64,000 nt of DNA from DATFVA01 sp963839165 (GTDB lineage: Bacteria > Bacteroidota > Ignavibacteria > Ignavibacteriales > Ignavibacteriaceae): assembly GCA_963839165.1 (NCBI GenBank), contig CAWIUG010000005.1, forward strand, positions 1,302,001 to 1,366,000. Reading direction: 5' to 3'. Below are positions 54,183 through 61,673 of this stretch, piece after piece. Position 1 is the stretch's first letter. The number at the start of each line of letters is the position of its first letter. The notes under the pieces were generated by a model. That model worked only from the letters and a program-made list of their open reading frames with translations. It was not told where the DNA came from and ran no database searches. The translations under genes and the position numbers were made by a program.

Positions 54183-54677
54183 ATGGAATTTGCTTTTATA
54201 ATCATTCTGCTCGCGCTCGTATTCGATTTTTATAATGGAATGAACGATGCCGCAAACTCGATTGCTACTGTAGTATCTACCCGTGTTTTAAGTCCGGGAC
54301 AGGCAGTGGCCTGGGCAGCTTTCTTCAATTTTGCAGCGGCCTTTATCTTCGGCGTTAGTGTTGCAACTACCATCGGTAAAGGAATTGTGGATGTGAGTAT
54401 TGTTGATAACCACGTGATTTTTTCGGGACTTGTAGGTGCTATACTCCTTTCTGCAACAGCAACGCATTACGGAATGCCCATTTCGGTTTCACATTCTATC
54501 ATAGGTGGGTACGGCGGTGCGGGTATAGCGAAAGCAGGTTTCGGAGCTATCGTAGTATCGGGATATACCAAGGTTGTAATATTTATATTTCTTGCTCCTA
54601 TTATGGGATATGTGATCGCATTGATTTTCTCCATAGTTACACTCTGGATTGTAAGGAATAAATCTCCTTTAAAGTAG
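54183..54677 (+). CDS. pit: PiT-family inorganic phosphate transporter, N-terminal half (frame stops at slippery site)
   Basis: 164 residues: FDFYNGMNDAANSIATVVST, the first PiT signature, then GMPISVSHSIIGGYGGAGIA and four to five membrane segments. The frame stops at TCT CCT TTA AAG TAG. The stop is preceded immediately by TTTAAAG (54668-54674), a canonical X-XXY-YYZ heptamer in the correct phase, so a -1 shift would continue as VDKYFRKLQLVSAALYS in the second half. Alone it lacks the second PiT repeat and should not transport. Either a single G is missing from the sequence or the protein is made by frameshifting. Confidence 0.8.
   Translation: MEFAFIIILLALVFDFYNGMNDAANSIATVVSTRVLSPGQAVAWAAFFNFAAAFIFGVSVATTIGKGIVDVSIVDNHVIFSGLVGAILLSATATHYGMPISVSHSIIGGYGGAGIAKAGFGAIVVSGYTKVVIFIFLAPIMGYVIALIFSIVTLWIVRNKSPLK
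54668..54674 (+). promoter_or_regulatory. Slippery heptamer T-TTA-AAG before in-frame TAG in pit (candidate -1 frameshift site)
   Basis: In the zero frame the codons are CCT TTA AAG TAG. Re-pairing one base back keeps TTT and AAA matches and leads to GTA GAT AAG, the exact continuation of PiT. An AAGGA element lies ten bases upstream (54653-54657), the spacing of the stimulatory Shine-Dalgarno-like element of dnaX. A small hairpin CAAGC-TTCA-GCTTG starts at 54691, which is further away than usual. Confidence 0.4.
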
Positions 54678-55168
54678 ATAAGTATTTCCGCAAGCTTCAG
54701 CTTGTATCAGCGGCATTATATTCCCTCAGTCATGGTTCTAACGATGCACAGAAAACTATAGGTATAATAGCTCTGGTTCTGTTTACTAATGGGGTACTTG
54801 GAAGTACTTTTTATATTCCTTTCTATGTTATAATGATGAGCTATACTGTTATTGCCCTTGGAACATTGATAGGCGGCTGGAAAGTTATAAAGACATTGGG
54901 TATGCGGGTTACCAAGCTTACCCCGTTCGGCGGGTTCAGCGCTGAAACAGCATCGGGAATTACTATTTCACTTGCCTCAATCTGGGGTATCCCTGTTAGT
55001 ACCACTCATACTATCACCGGTTCAATTATAGGCGTGGGTTCGGTAAAGGGTTTCTCGGCGGTGCGCTGGGGAGTAGCACGGAATATTCTATGGGCCTGGG
55101 TATTAACGATTCCTCTATCGGCCGCTTTTGCAATGCTTACATTTTATATTTCGCAATTGTTCGTTTAG
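54674..55168 (+). CDS. pit: PiT-family phosphate transporter, C-terminal half (-1 frame)
   Basis: In the -1 frame 164 residues follow: VDKYFRKLQLVSAALYSLSH then GSNDAQKTIGIIALVLF, the second PiT signature, then TLIGGWKVIKTLG, TAVS-like SIWGIPVSTTHTITGSIIGV and the last helices. There is no good start codon near the beginning; the first ATG (54833) lies after the SHGSNDAQ motif, so independent translation would lose it. Both halves together make a normal ~330-residue PiT. The end overlaps the convergent DUF2520 gene by four bases. Confidence 0.8.
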   Translation, partial: VDKYFRKLQLVSAALYSLSHGSNDAQKTIGIIALVLFTNGVLGSTFYIPFYVIMMSYTVIALGTLIGGWKVIKTLGMRVTKLTPFGGFSAETASGITISLASIWGIPVSTTHTITGSIIGVGSVKGFSAVRWGVARNILWAWVLTIPLSAAFAMLTFYISQLFV

Positions 55169-56067
55169 ATTTCTTTAATTGCTGCGGCAAGTATTCTTTT
55201 TATTTCTTTTTGCCCGGGACTGAGCTTTCCTTCCCTCCCCTTTATTATTTCCAGTAAAATCATGCTCTGCGAAATATAGCTTTGCATCAGCATTTTTCTT
55301 TCAACCGGTTTCAGTTTACTCAAGGCTTTTATATGTTTCGCAATTGTTACTGAATCACCCCTCTGAACAGGCCCTGATAAGGCTGCAGAACCTTTATCCT
55401 TAATATTTGATATCGTAGTTTTAATAATAGGTTCAAAAATGTTAAAATGATTTTTACCCGACAATCCTGTTTTTTTAAGCAGGATCCCAGATGAAAAAAA
55501 GTTTGCGTTAATAAAGTTTGCGGCAAACACACCGGCCATATGGTAATATACTTTTGTCTCTTCGTTTAACGTAAAGGATCTAAGATCTAATGTTCTGCCT
55601 AGTGAAAAAAGATAACGCCTGGCGGTAACATACCTTGTTTCAATGGTGGCAAATGAATTTCTGATATCTGTCTGTTTTGTCGAAGGGAAGGTCTGCATAA
55701 TATGAAACGAAGCAGTCATAGCACCTTTATCTTCAAGGTTCTTAAGAGCAGAGCTTCCCTCTGAGCCTGAGGTATGAACAAAGAGGCAATTCTGGAAATC
55801 ATTTCTAAGCATTGAAAGCTTGCCGGCAGTAGTGGTAATCTGATTATCAGGTACAGTAATAAAAAAGATTTTAACCTCTGGAGGGACGGTATTCAGATCA
55901 TCCGAGCAGAATTCCAGCTTATATTTATTTGCAAGTGACCGTGCAGACTTTATACTTTTGCTCACTACACCCTTTACCCTGTAGTTCTTTTTTACCAGCA
56001 GAGGAACTAGAGTATGGGCAACTTTACCCGCACCCACAAATGCTATTTCCGTACTTTTATTCAGCAA
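55165..56067 (-). CDS. Rossmann-like NADP-binding protein with DUF2520 domain
   Basis: 300 residues. The N-terminus EIAFVGAGKVAHTLVPLLVK is a dinucleotide-binding GxGxxxxxL loop, followed by GVVSKSIKSARSLANKY and FITVPDNQITTTAGKL. The C-terminal helical half (VYYHMAGVFAANFINANFFS, then GPVQRGDSVTIAKHIKAL) is DUF2520, related to the dimerisation domain of ProC-like and ketopantoate-reductase-like enzymes. The substrate is unknown. It starts right after the stop of the Memo-type gene, so the two are cotranscribed. Confidence 0.82.
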   Translation of the reverse strand: MLNKSTEIAFVGAGKVAHTLVPLLVKKNYRVKGVVSKSIKSARSLANKYKLEFCSDDLNTVPPEVKIFFITVPDNQITTTAGKLSMLRNDFQNCLFVHTSGSEGSSALKNLEDKGAMTASFHIMQTFPSTKQTDIRNSFATIETRYVTARRYLFSLGRTLDLRSFTLNEETKVYYHMAGVFAANFINANFFSSGILLKKTGLSGKNHFNIFEPIIKTTISNIKDKGSAALSGPVQRGDSVTIAKHIKALSKLKPVERKMLMQSYISQSMILLEIIKGREGKLSPGQKEIKRILAAAIKEI

Positions 56068-56889
56068 TCAGTCTCCATATACCGCGGCGGAAAGATAACC
56101 TACCACCTCTGTCTTATTCCCGGTAGTTTCACCCGAGTTGCTCCTGTTCAGAACCATAGATTTGTCGTACTTTAATTTATGGGCCGATTTCATCATAGCT
56201 ATGATAGTTCCGGCGCCGCAGGCTTCGCATCTTCTGCTTTCAAAATTCTCGTATAATTCTTCATAGTTGAAATGATTTATATCCCTTTCGATAATGGAAT
56301 CCATCTTATCAGCAACTTCTTCGGGGTAATAGTGGGATAAGTCGGAGCTTGAAATAACAAGAGTATTTTCATCAACTATATCTTTTAATCGTTCTGATAA
56401 TTCATCAATATAAAGCATTCCCTGGTCACCCATAACAACAGGTACGATTTCAAAATCATCAAGTACAATCTGCAGGAAAGGGATCTGAACTTCAATGGCA
56501 TGTTCGTCCTTGTGTCCCTCCAATCCCTTAAAAATAGTTTTTGCGTTTAATGCAAGAGTATCTGCTGCTGCTCTGTTTACAGGAACAGTTCCGAGGGGAG
56601 TTCTGTATGCATCCCCTTCATATATAGATGTACCTGGAAAATATTCCCTGTGACTGGGAGAAATTATGATGACTGTTTTAATATTTTTCTTATCAAGAAC
56701 CTTGAAACCAACGGCGGCGGTTTTACCGGAATAGGCGTAACCGGCATGGGGAGAAACGATTCCATATAGTTTTCCGGGAACTTCTTTTTTGTCTACGGCA
56801 GAGAGCAGGTATTCAATTTCGCTCCGTAATTTTGACGGATCAGAGGGATAAAAATATCCCGCTACTGCAGGCTTTCTAACCTGAGACAT
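56068..56889 (-). CDS. amrB: AmmeMemoRadiSam system protein B (Memo family)
   Basis: About 273 residues. I use the ATG at 56889 (MSQVRKPAVAGYFYPSDP), preceded by AAGGGA, over an upstream in-frame ATG at 56943. The family motifs are GIVSPHAGYAYSGKTAA near 44-60 (His of the metal-like site), HREYFPGT, GHKDEHAIEVQIPFLQ near 126, ISSSDLSHY near 180 and RRCEACGAGTIIAMM near 220. Memo proteins resemble non-haem dioxygenases and occur with AMMECR1 and a radical-SAM protein; the latter is absent here. The exact chemistry is unsettled. Confidence 0.9.
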   Translation of the reverse strand: MSQVRKPAVAGYFYPSDPSKLRSEIEYLLSAVDKKEVPGKLYGIVSPHAGYAYSGKTAAVGFKVLDKKNIKTVIIISPSHREYFPGTSIYEGDAYRTPLGTVPVNRAAADTLALNAKTIFKGLEGHKDEHAIEVQIPFLQIVLDDFEIVPVVMGDQGMLYIDELSERLKDIVDENTLVISSSDLSHYYPEEVADKMDSIIERDINHFNYEELYENFESRRCEACGAGTIIAMMKSAHKLKYDKSMVLNRSNSGETTGNKTEVVGYLSAAVYGD

Positions 56890-57454
56890 AAGACTTTTCC
56901 CTTTCTCCTTCTTCAGAAAATATATCAGCAATGAAGACTTCAATATTTAGTTTTTGTTTTTGCCATAGATAAGGTTCAAACCCTGCCTTTTCACAAATTG
57001 CGCAGAGAAATCTCTCACGGTTAAAATTATTCTCAGGAGCAACCTGCGGAAGAAGCAGTCCTCTCCTTCCAAGGTGATTGAGTATCAACCCATCCCGGCC
57101 TATTTCAATCTCATCATAGCTGTCAATTTTTCTACCAGGAGACAATACGGATATTTCAATTTCCAGTTTCTCAAATTCATCCCGTGAAACAGGAAGAAAG
57201 CGGGGATCGTGGAAAGCCGCCTGTACAGCAGCCTCGGATACGGTTTCAAATAGACTCATCTCAGCTGAAATATATCCTATGCACCCGCGCAGACTCTTTT
57301 TGATTGTAAGTGTAACAAAAGCACCCGACTGGATTTTTAAAGAAGGATGTTTCTGAAAATCGGGAGAGGGTATCCCTGTTTCATAAAATGCGGATTTAAT
57401 TGAATCCCTTGCAGTTTTAAGCAGTACAGCTTTATCTTCCGGGCTTAATTCCAT
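56876..57454 (-). CDS. amrA: AmmeMemoRadiSam system protein A (AMMECR1)
   Basis: About 192 residues with the AMMECR1 signature LRGCIGYI near 54-61 and the conserved GAFVTLTIKKS before it, then AFHDPRFLPVSRDEFEKLEI and GRDGLILNHLGRRGLLLPQV. The ATG at 57454 follows AAGGA at about ten bases; a TTG three codons earlier is possible. Its end overlaps amrB by 14 bases. The biochemical role is unknown, but the pair A+B is a conserved module. Confidence 0.9.
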   Translation of the reverse strand: MELSPEDKAVLLKTARDSIKSAFYETGIPSPDFQKHPSLKIQSGAFVTLTIKKSLRGCIGYISAEMSLFETVSEAAVQAAFHDPRFLPVSRDEFEKLEIEISVLSPGRKIDSYDEIEIGRDGLILNHLGRRGLLLPQVAPENNFNRERFLCAICEKAGFEPYLWQKQKLNIEVFIADIFSEEGEREKSYVSG

Positions 57455-57473
57455 AGAAATCAATCCTTCAAAT

Positions 57474-58298
57474 TCAGACTATCGAAAAAACCATAAGTTC
57501 AGTCTTATTTTTAATCAGGAATAGGAGATTATTCCTCAGGAAGAAAGAATCTGGTATGTAGGAAGTAATCCCCGCATTAACCACATCTTCAAAAATAATC
57601 TTTCCGGTATCAATTTCAATGGCTCTAAAATTATTATTCAGCTTCCCTTCATCGGCCGCGGTATGGTAGCTGAGCAGAAGAAGATCATTGAATTTTACGA
57701 AATCGATGCCTCCTGAAATAACTTCATTTTCCCTTATTTGTTCTACCAGTAGCTGACATTCGGGGGTGAGTTTCTTTGCTTCATAAGTTTCGGGAAAAAG
57801 GTAATTCTTAAATTTTTCATATTCCTCCTGCAGAAGCTTTTCTCTCAGCTGGTTGATTTCGTCAGGATTCTCACCGTATTCTTTAACCAGCTCACCTGTC
57901 ACGGCATCGAGGGCAAAAAACGCACGACTCTCGAACTTCTGGTAAAAAGCAAAAACCCTGTTCTCAAAGAGAAATAGAAACACAAGGTCGTCTCTCTTCC
58001 AGAGAAAGCTGTTAGAAGTAAGGTCGTAAACGTAAATTCCGATATGACCAGGCATATCAGGTTTTATAAAATGATGAAAGTATATTTTATCATCCTCGAA
58101 AGCTTCAACACCTGCCCAGAATTTCTCATCCAGCTGATAGTTCTTCAGAAGATATTTGCCTGACTCTATTTCAACGCAGTTAAAATAAACCTGCTTATTT
58201 TTCTCATCCCTTTCTTCAATCAGCAGCTTATTACCTGAGGGAATAAGCCTCCAGATACTTCTCTTATTTGTTAAGGAGTAATTTTCTTTTACCTTCAT
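57474..58298 (-). CDS. DUF4905-like cytoplasmic protein of unknown function
   Basis: 274 residues, no signal peptide or membrane segment. Conserved-looking blocks are SIWRLIPSGNKLLIEERDEK near 14-33, CVEIESGKYLLKNYQLDEKF, IYFHHFIKPDMPGHIGIYVY near 72-91 and FYQKFESRAFFALDAVTGEL near 118. This strand-rich pattern resembles the DUF4905 family of Bacteroidetes-like bacteria, a beta-propeller-like protein; the match is from memory. It overlaps the tryptophanase stop by four bases (ATGA) and so is in its operon. Confidence 0.6.
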   Translation of the reverse strand: MKVKENYSLTNKRSIWRLIPSGNKLLIEERDEKNKQVYFNCVEIESGKYLLKNYQLDEKFWAGVEAFEDDKIYFHHFIKPDMPGHIGIYVYDLTSNSFLWKRDDLVFLFLFENRVFAFYQKFESRAFFALDAVTGELVKEYGENPDEINQLREKLLQEEYEKFKNYLFPETYEAKKLTPECQLLVEQIRENEVISGGIDFVKFNDLLLLSYHTAADEGKLNNNFRAIEIDTGKIIFEDVVNAGITSYIPDSFFLRNNLLFLIKNKTELMVFSIV

Positions 58299-59692
58299 TT
58301 ATTCTCATATTTTGTATCGTAGCTGATCTCCTCGAACTGAGCTGTAAAATGCCTGAGCATAGGTGCCTGGTAGGTAATTTTATAACCTTTGAGTGAACCT
58401 CTTTTTTTGTAAACTTCCAGAAGAACCTCCAGAACATAATCGATGTGGCTCTGGGTATAAACTCTTCTCGGGATAGCAAGCCGTACAAGCTCCATTGGAG
58501 GGGGAATAAGCTTACCATTCTTATCGTATTTGCCGAACATTACGCTTCCTATTTCAACTGCTCTGATGCCGCCTTCTATATAAAGGGCACAGACGATAGA
58601 TTGCCCCGGAAATTGTTCTTGTGGAATATTCGGAATGAATCTTTTGGCGTCTAAGTAAATAGCATGTCCTCCCGGTGGTTCGATAATAGGAACGCCGGCA
58701 GAGACAAGCTTTTCTCCAAGGTATTCCACGCTTCTGATGCGATACTGCAGGTAATGTTCATCGAGCACCTCTTCCAGTCCCTGTGCCACAGCTTCCAGGT
58801 CGCGCCCTGCTAGGCCACCATAGGTAGGAAATCCTTCTGTAACGATCAGGAGGTTCCGGCAGTTCATCGCGAGCTGATCATCATTCATAGCAAGAAAGCC
58901 GCCTATGTTTACAAGCCCATCCTTCTTGGCGCTCATGGTGGCGCCGTCTGCATATGAAAACATTTCCTGAGCTATCTCGAGCAGTGATTTATCCTGATAG
59001 CCATTCTCTCTTTTTTTAATGAAGTATGCATTCTCAGCGAAACGGCAGGCATCGAGGAAAAGAGGTATATCATATTTCTTAAGTACTTCCTTAACTTCTC
59101 GAATATTCTGCATAGAGACAGGCTGCCCACCGCCCGAATTATTCGTAACTGTAATCATACAGACAGGGATATTTTCTTTCCCTTTTTCCTTTATGAAACT
59201 TTCGAGCTTTTCTATATCCATATTCCCCTTAAAAGGAGCTCTTATTTCGGGGTGCTTTCCTTCCTCATTTAGTAAATCAACTGCCTCTGCATTGGTGAAC
59301 TCAACATTGGCACGTGTTGTATCGAAATGAGTATTATTCGGGATGAACTTACCCTGGCCTCCAATTATTGAGAAAAGTATCTTTTCGGCTGCTCTCCCCT
59401 GGTGGGTAGGTATAATGAATTTTAGTCCAGTTATCTTCTTTACCATATCTTCGAAGCGGTAGAAACTTCTGGACCCGGCGTACGATTCATCTCCCTGCAT
59501 AATGCCGGCCCACTGCATCGAACTCATAGCGGAAGTTCCGCTGTCTGTCAGCAGATCTATCAGTACATCATCTGCGTGAAGCATAAAAGTATTATAACCT
59601 GCCTTCTTAAGTAGTTCAACGCGTTCTTCCCTGGTAGTAAACCTTATCGGTTCTACAGATTTTATTTTAAAAGGTTCTATTATTGTTTTCAT
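58295..59692 (-). CDS. tnaA: Tryptophanase (tryptophan indole-lyase)
   Basis: 465 residues of the beta-eliminating lyase family. PLP is held by Lys257 in MSAKKDG, with AGSRSFYRFE near 72-81 and VTNNSGGGQPVS near 182-193. The family splits into tyrosine phenol-lyase and tryptophanase; the residues that decide this are Asp124 (FDTTR; Thr124 in phenol-lyase) and Ile381 (RAVEIG; Arg381 in phenol-lyase). Both here are of the tryptophanase type, while other stretches (FSYADG, VNIGGFLAMNDD, YGGLAGRDLEA) look closer to phenol-lyases. It should convert L-tryptophan to indole, pyruvate and ammonia in the cytoplasm. No tnaC-like leader is visible. Confidence 0.88.
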   Translation of the reverse strand: MKTIIEPFKIKSVEPIRFTTREERVELLKKAGYNTFMLHADDVLIDLLTDSGTSAMSSMQWAGIMQGDESYAGSRSFYRFEDMVKKITGLKFIIPTHQGRAAEKILFSIIGGQGKFIPNNTHFDTTRANVEFTNAEAVDLLNEEGKHPEIRAPFKGNMDIEKLESFIKEKGKENIPVCMITVTNNSGGGQPVSMQNIREVKEVLKKYDIPLFLDACRFAENAYFIKKRENGYQDKSLLEIAQEMFSYADGATMSAKKDGLVNIGGFLAMNDDQLAMNCRNLLIVTEGFPTYGGLAGRDLEAVAQGLEEVLDEHYLQYRIRSVEYLGEKLVSAGVPIIEPPGGHAIYLDAKRFIPNIPQEQFPGQSIVCALYIEGGIRAVEIGSVMFGKYDKNGKLIPPPMELVRLAIPRRVYTQSHIDYVLEVLLEVYKKRGSLKGYKITYQAPMLRHFTAQFEEISYDTKYENK

Positions 59693-60034
59693 TAATTTTC
59701 CTGTTGATCATAATATTGCAAAAAAGAAAGATTCCATCTTTAAATTTACGAAACTTCAACTAACTATTTATATAAAATTGGTACTTGCCTCAAGGTCATT
59801 AGATCATTATATAAGTAAAAATTTTGGAATATCTGTCTGTCCCGATTATCCGTCAACAAATATCAGCCGTCAAATACAACCATTTCAGTATTCGATATGA
59901 ACCTCCAAATTCCATTTTGTTCCCGTTTTCTCGTTGAAATAAAATTGCCTAATGCTGATTTTCTAGTTGCGTTTGGTCCCGACAATAAATACTTTTTTAG
60001 CATACATCTTTTTAATATTTGTTAGGGATGAACA
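59693..60034. other. Intergenic region between divergent tryptophanase and YIP1 genes
   Basis: AT-rich gap of 342 bases without a plausible gene or RNA. It must hold two promoters; none can be placed with confidence. The only clear signal is AGGGA, seven bases before the YIP1 start codon. Confidence 0.5.
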
Positions 60035-60853
60035 ATGGATAATACTGACTTACCAAATCTGAATGACCCTTCAGTTGAGGTGCCGGGTGAAGAGGAACTT
60101 AGTCATACCGACAAGCTTGTGGGGGTTTTTGCTGAACCGGGTGTAATGTATGCCAAAACAGCTCAATTCCCTCCCAGAACGATCGACTGGCTCATTCCTC
60201 TCCTCATTATGGTGGTCTTTGCGATCGCGTCTTCCTGGATCATTCAGAGCAATCCTGAGGTTTCATATAATATCAAACAGGAACAGCTCGGGAAGATCGA
60301 AAAATCTTTCCAGGAAATGGTTGATAAGGGACAGATGACAAAAGAACAGGCTCAGGAACAGATGAACAAGATAGAAGAGAGAATGTCTGAAGGAACAAAT
60401 ATGGTGCAGACAATCATCTTTACGATAGTTAAAGTCTTTTTGTTCTTCTTCATAGTAACGGGAATATATTTCATTGTTGCCCGCTTTATATTTAAGGGAG
60501 AAGGGACGTATGCCTCTGCCATGGTGGCGAACGGTCTTACAGCATACATTGATATTATCCAGGTTATTATTGCAACAATATTTACAATCGTAATGGGAAG
60601 ACTCGTTATGGATACAAGTCTTGCTGCTTTTATGCATGTTGAAAAATCCACCTTCGGAGGTTTTCTGCTCGGAAAACTTGATGTAATTACTATCTGGAGT
60701 CTTGCGGTTGCCAGTATCGGTCTTGCTAAAATGTTCAAATCCGGAACGATGACTAAATACTTCATCTTTGTATTTGGTCTCTGGATCCTGTGGAGCCTGA
60801 TAATTTTCGGACTAGGTCAGGCAGTACCATTTCTCAGGTTCCTCGGCGGTTAG
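60035..60853 (+). CDS. YIP1-family membrane protein
   Basis: 272 residues with an acidic soluble N-terminus (about 1-45), five to six membrane segments (WLIPLLIMVVFAIASSWIIQ, TIIFTIVKVFLFFFIVTGIY, IDIIQVIIATIFTIVMG, FIFVFGLWILWSLIIFGLG) and a charged coiled-coil loop between helices 1 and 2 (QEMVDKGQMTKEQAQEQMNK). This is the layout of bacterial YIP1 proteins, which are widespread and uncharacterised. It is a single gene. Confidence 0.75.
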   Translation: MDNTDLPNLNDPSVEVPGEEELSHTDKLVGVFAEPGVMYAKTAQFPPRTIDWLIPLLIMVVFAIASSWIIQSNPEVSYNIKQEQLGKIEKSFQEMVDKGQMTKEQAQEQMNKIEERMSEGTNMVQTIIFTIVKVFLFFFIVTGIYFIVARFIFKGEGTYASAMVANGLTAYIDIIQVIIATIFTIVMGRLVMDTSLAAFMHVEKSTFGGFLLGKLDVITIWSLAVASIGLAKMFKSGTMTKYFIFVFGLWILWSLIIFGLGQAVPFLRFLGG

Positions 60854-60881
60854 TCTACTTTAAGTGTCTTTGTTATTTCGA

Positions 60882-60919
60882 TCCCGAACTAATCCCACTA
60901 CGCGGGGGTTAGTTCGGGA
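60882..60919. repeat. Long hairpin after the YIP1 gene
   Basis: CCCGAACTAATCCC pairs with GGGGTTAGTTCGGG over 14 bp (one T-G pair) with an 8-base loop. There is no T-run on either side. It may stabilise or end the YIP1 transcript, or be a palindromic end of a degraded element. Confidence 0.55.
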
Positions 60920-61560
60920 AAGAGATCCAAGGATCCCAAAAGGGCAATTCCTTCTCATACCATGATAGCCTCAATTTCCTATCTGCGGATTTCATCCACT
61001 TGTCTGTTTGATCATAATTCCAGGGTTCAACTTTTCGGGCTTCTCTTCTAAATGGCAAGTTCCATATTCTTTTCTTCGCCTGATAACCCGATCTCCAGGC
61101 ACGCGAACCAGCAGGAAATTGATCGGTGCAAGAGGGGTTCAATTCTTCGTGGTTAAGGGTATCTGGAACGCTATTGAGGGAGTACGTTTACTGATTAAAT
61201 ATTCAACAGGTATGACAAAATGTCATACTTATATTTTATCTCGGATTTGACTGCCTGTTATAGGCCTGAAGGCTCGGAGTTGGACTCAAAATGAGACACA
61301 TTGAAAACTGCGAAAAAACGCTATAATCGACTGTTGATAATATCAATAGTGTGACAAAATGTCAGTGTCTCAATTTGGAATTTTACCAATTGAAAAGGTT
61401 GTCTAATCATTGTAATTTCCAGGTTCTTAATATTAAGCTGACTGCCTGAAAAACACCACTTCTCAAGATGAAATTTGATCTTAACTTCCTCCACCGTGAG
61501 TATGTGTTCACAATGAATTTTACAACTACTTCTAATCTCTGAAAATGCTCATCAGGCACA
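60920..61560. other. Gene-poor, palindrome-rich stretch upstream of the TrmB gene
   Basis: No convincing gene. A minus-strand frame at 60909-61142 (77 codons, TTG start) has a Trp/Arg-rich product unlike anything I know and ends inside the hairpin. From 61210 on there are three palindromes around CAAAATG and one TTGATAATATCAA (61334-61346), listed separately. The region may be a large regulatory area or the remains of a lost gene. Confidence 0.45.
61210..61364. promoter_or_regulatory. Three CAAAATG-centred palindromes, spaced ~70 bases
   Basis: GTATGACAAAATGTCATAC (61210-61228) has 8-bp arms; CTCAAAATGAG (61285-61295) has 4-bp arms; TGACAAAATGTCA (61352-61364) has 5-bp arms. Their centres are at 61219, 61290 and 61358, so 71 and 68 bases apart. 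The common core suggests one dimeric DNA-binding protein. The nearest downstream gene is the TrmB regulator 310 bases away; no other gene is in between. Confidence 0.45.
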
Positions 61561-61649
61561 ACCCCTGTTCCAATATTGCTTTTAAATATTTTAATATTTA
61601 AGTTAGTTCACCCCTATATAGGGGGTACAACCCCTGAGCAAGGGGTACA
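61561..61649 (+). promoter_or_regulatory. Tandem ACCCCT-N-AGGGG(T) palindromes directly upstream of the TrmB gene
   Basis: ACCCCT-ATAT-AGGGGGTACA (61610-61629) is followed at once by ACCCCT-GAGCA-AGGGGTACA (61630-61649). A half site in the context ACAACCCCTG occurs at 61558-61567. The two full copies end 25 bases before the start codon, a position where a bound protein would block transcription or initiation. Autoregulation by the encoded TrmB protein is the simplest reading. Confidence 0.5.
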
Positions 61650-61673
61650 CATCAATAACTTACAGTAATTATC

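Noticed and set aside
58295..59692. Tyrosine phenol-lyase
   Set aside because: Positions 124 and 381 are Asp and Ile, the tryptophanase residues.
60909..61142. Minus-strand frame of 77 codons
   Set aside because: TTG start without a clear ribosome site, no recognised family, ends inside a hairpin; kept only as an observation, not as a gene.
61610..61649. Short GC-rich inverted repeats as a CRISPR or terminator
   Set aside because: Only two units, no spacers of equal size, and no T-run; an operator fits better.
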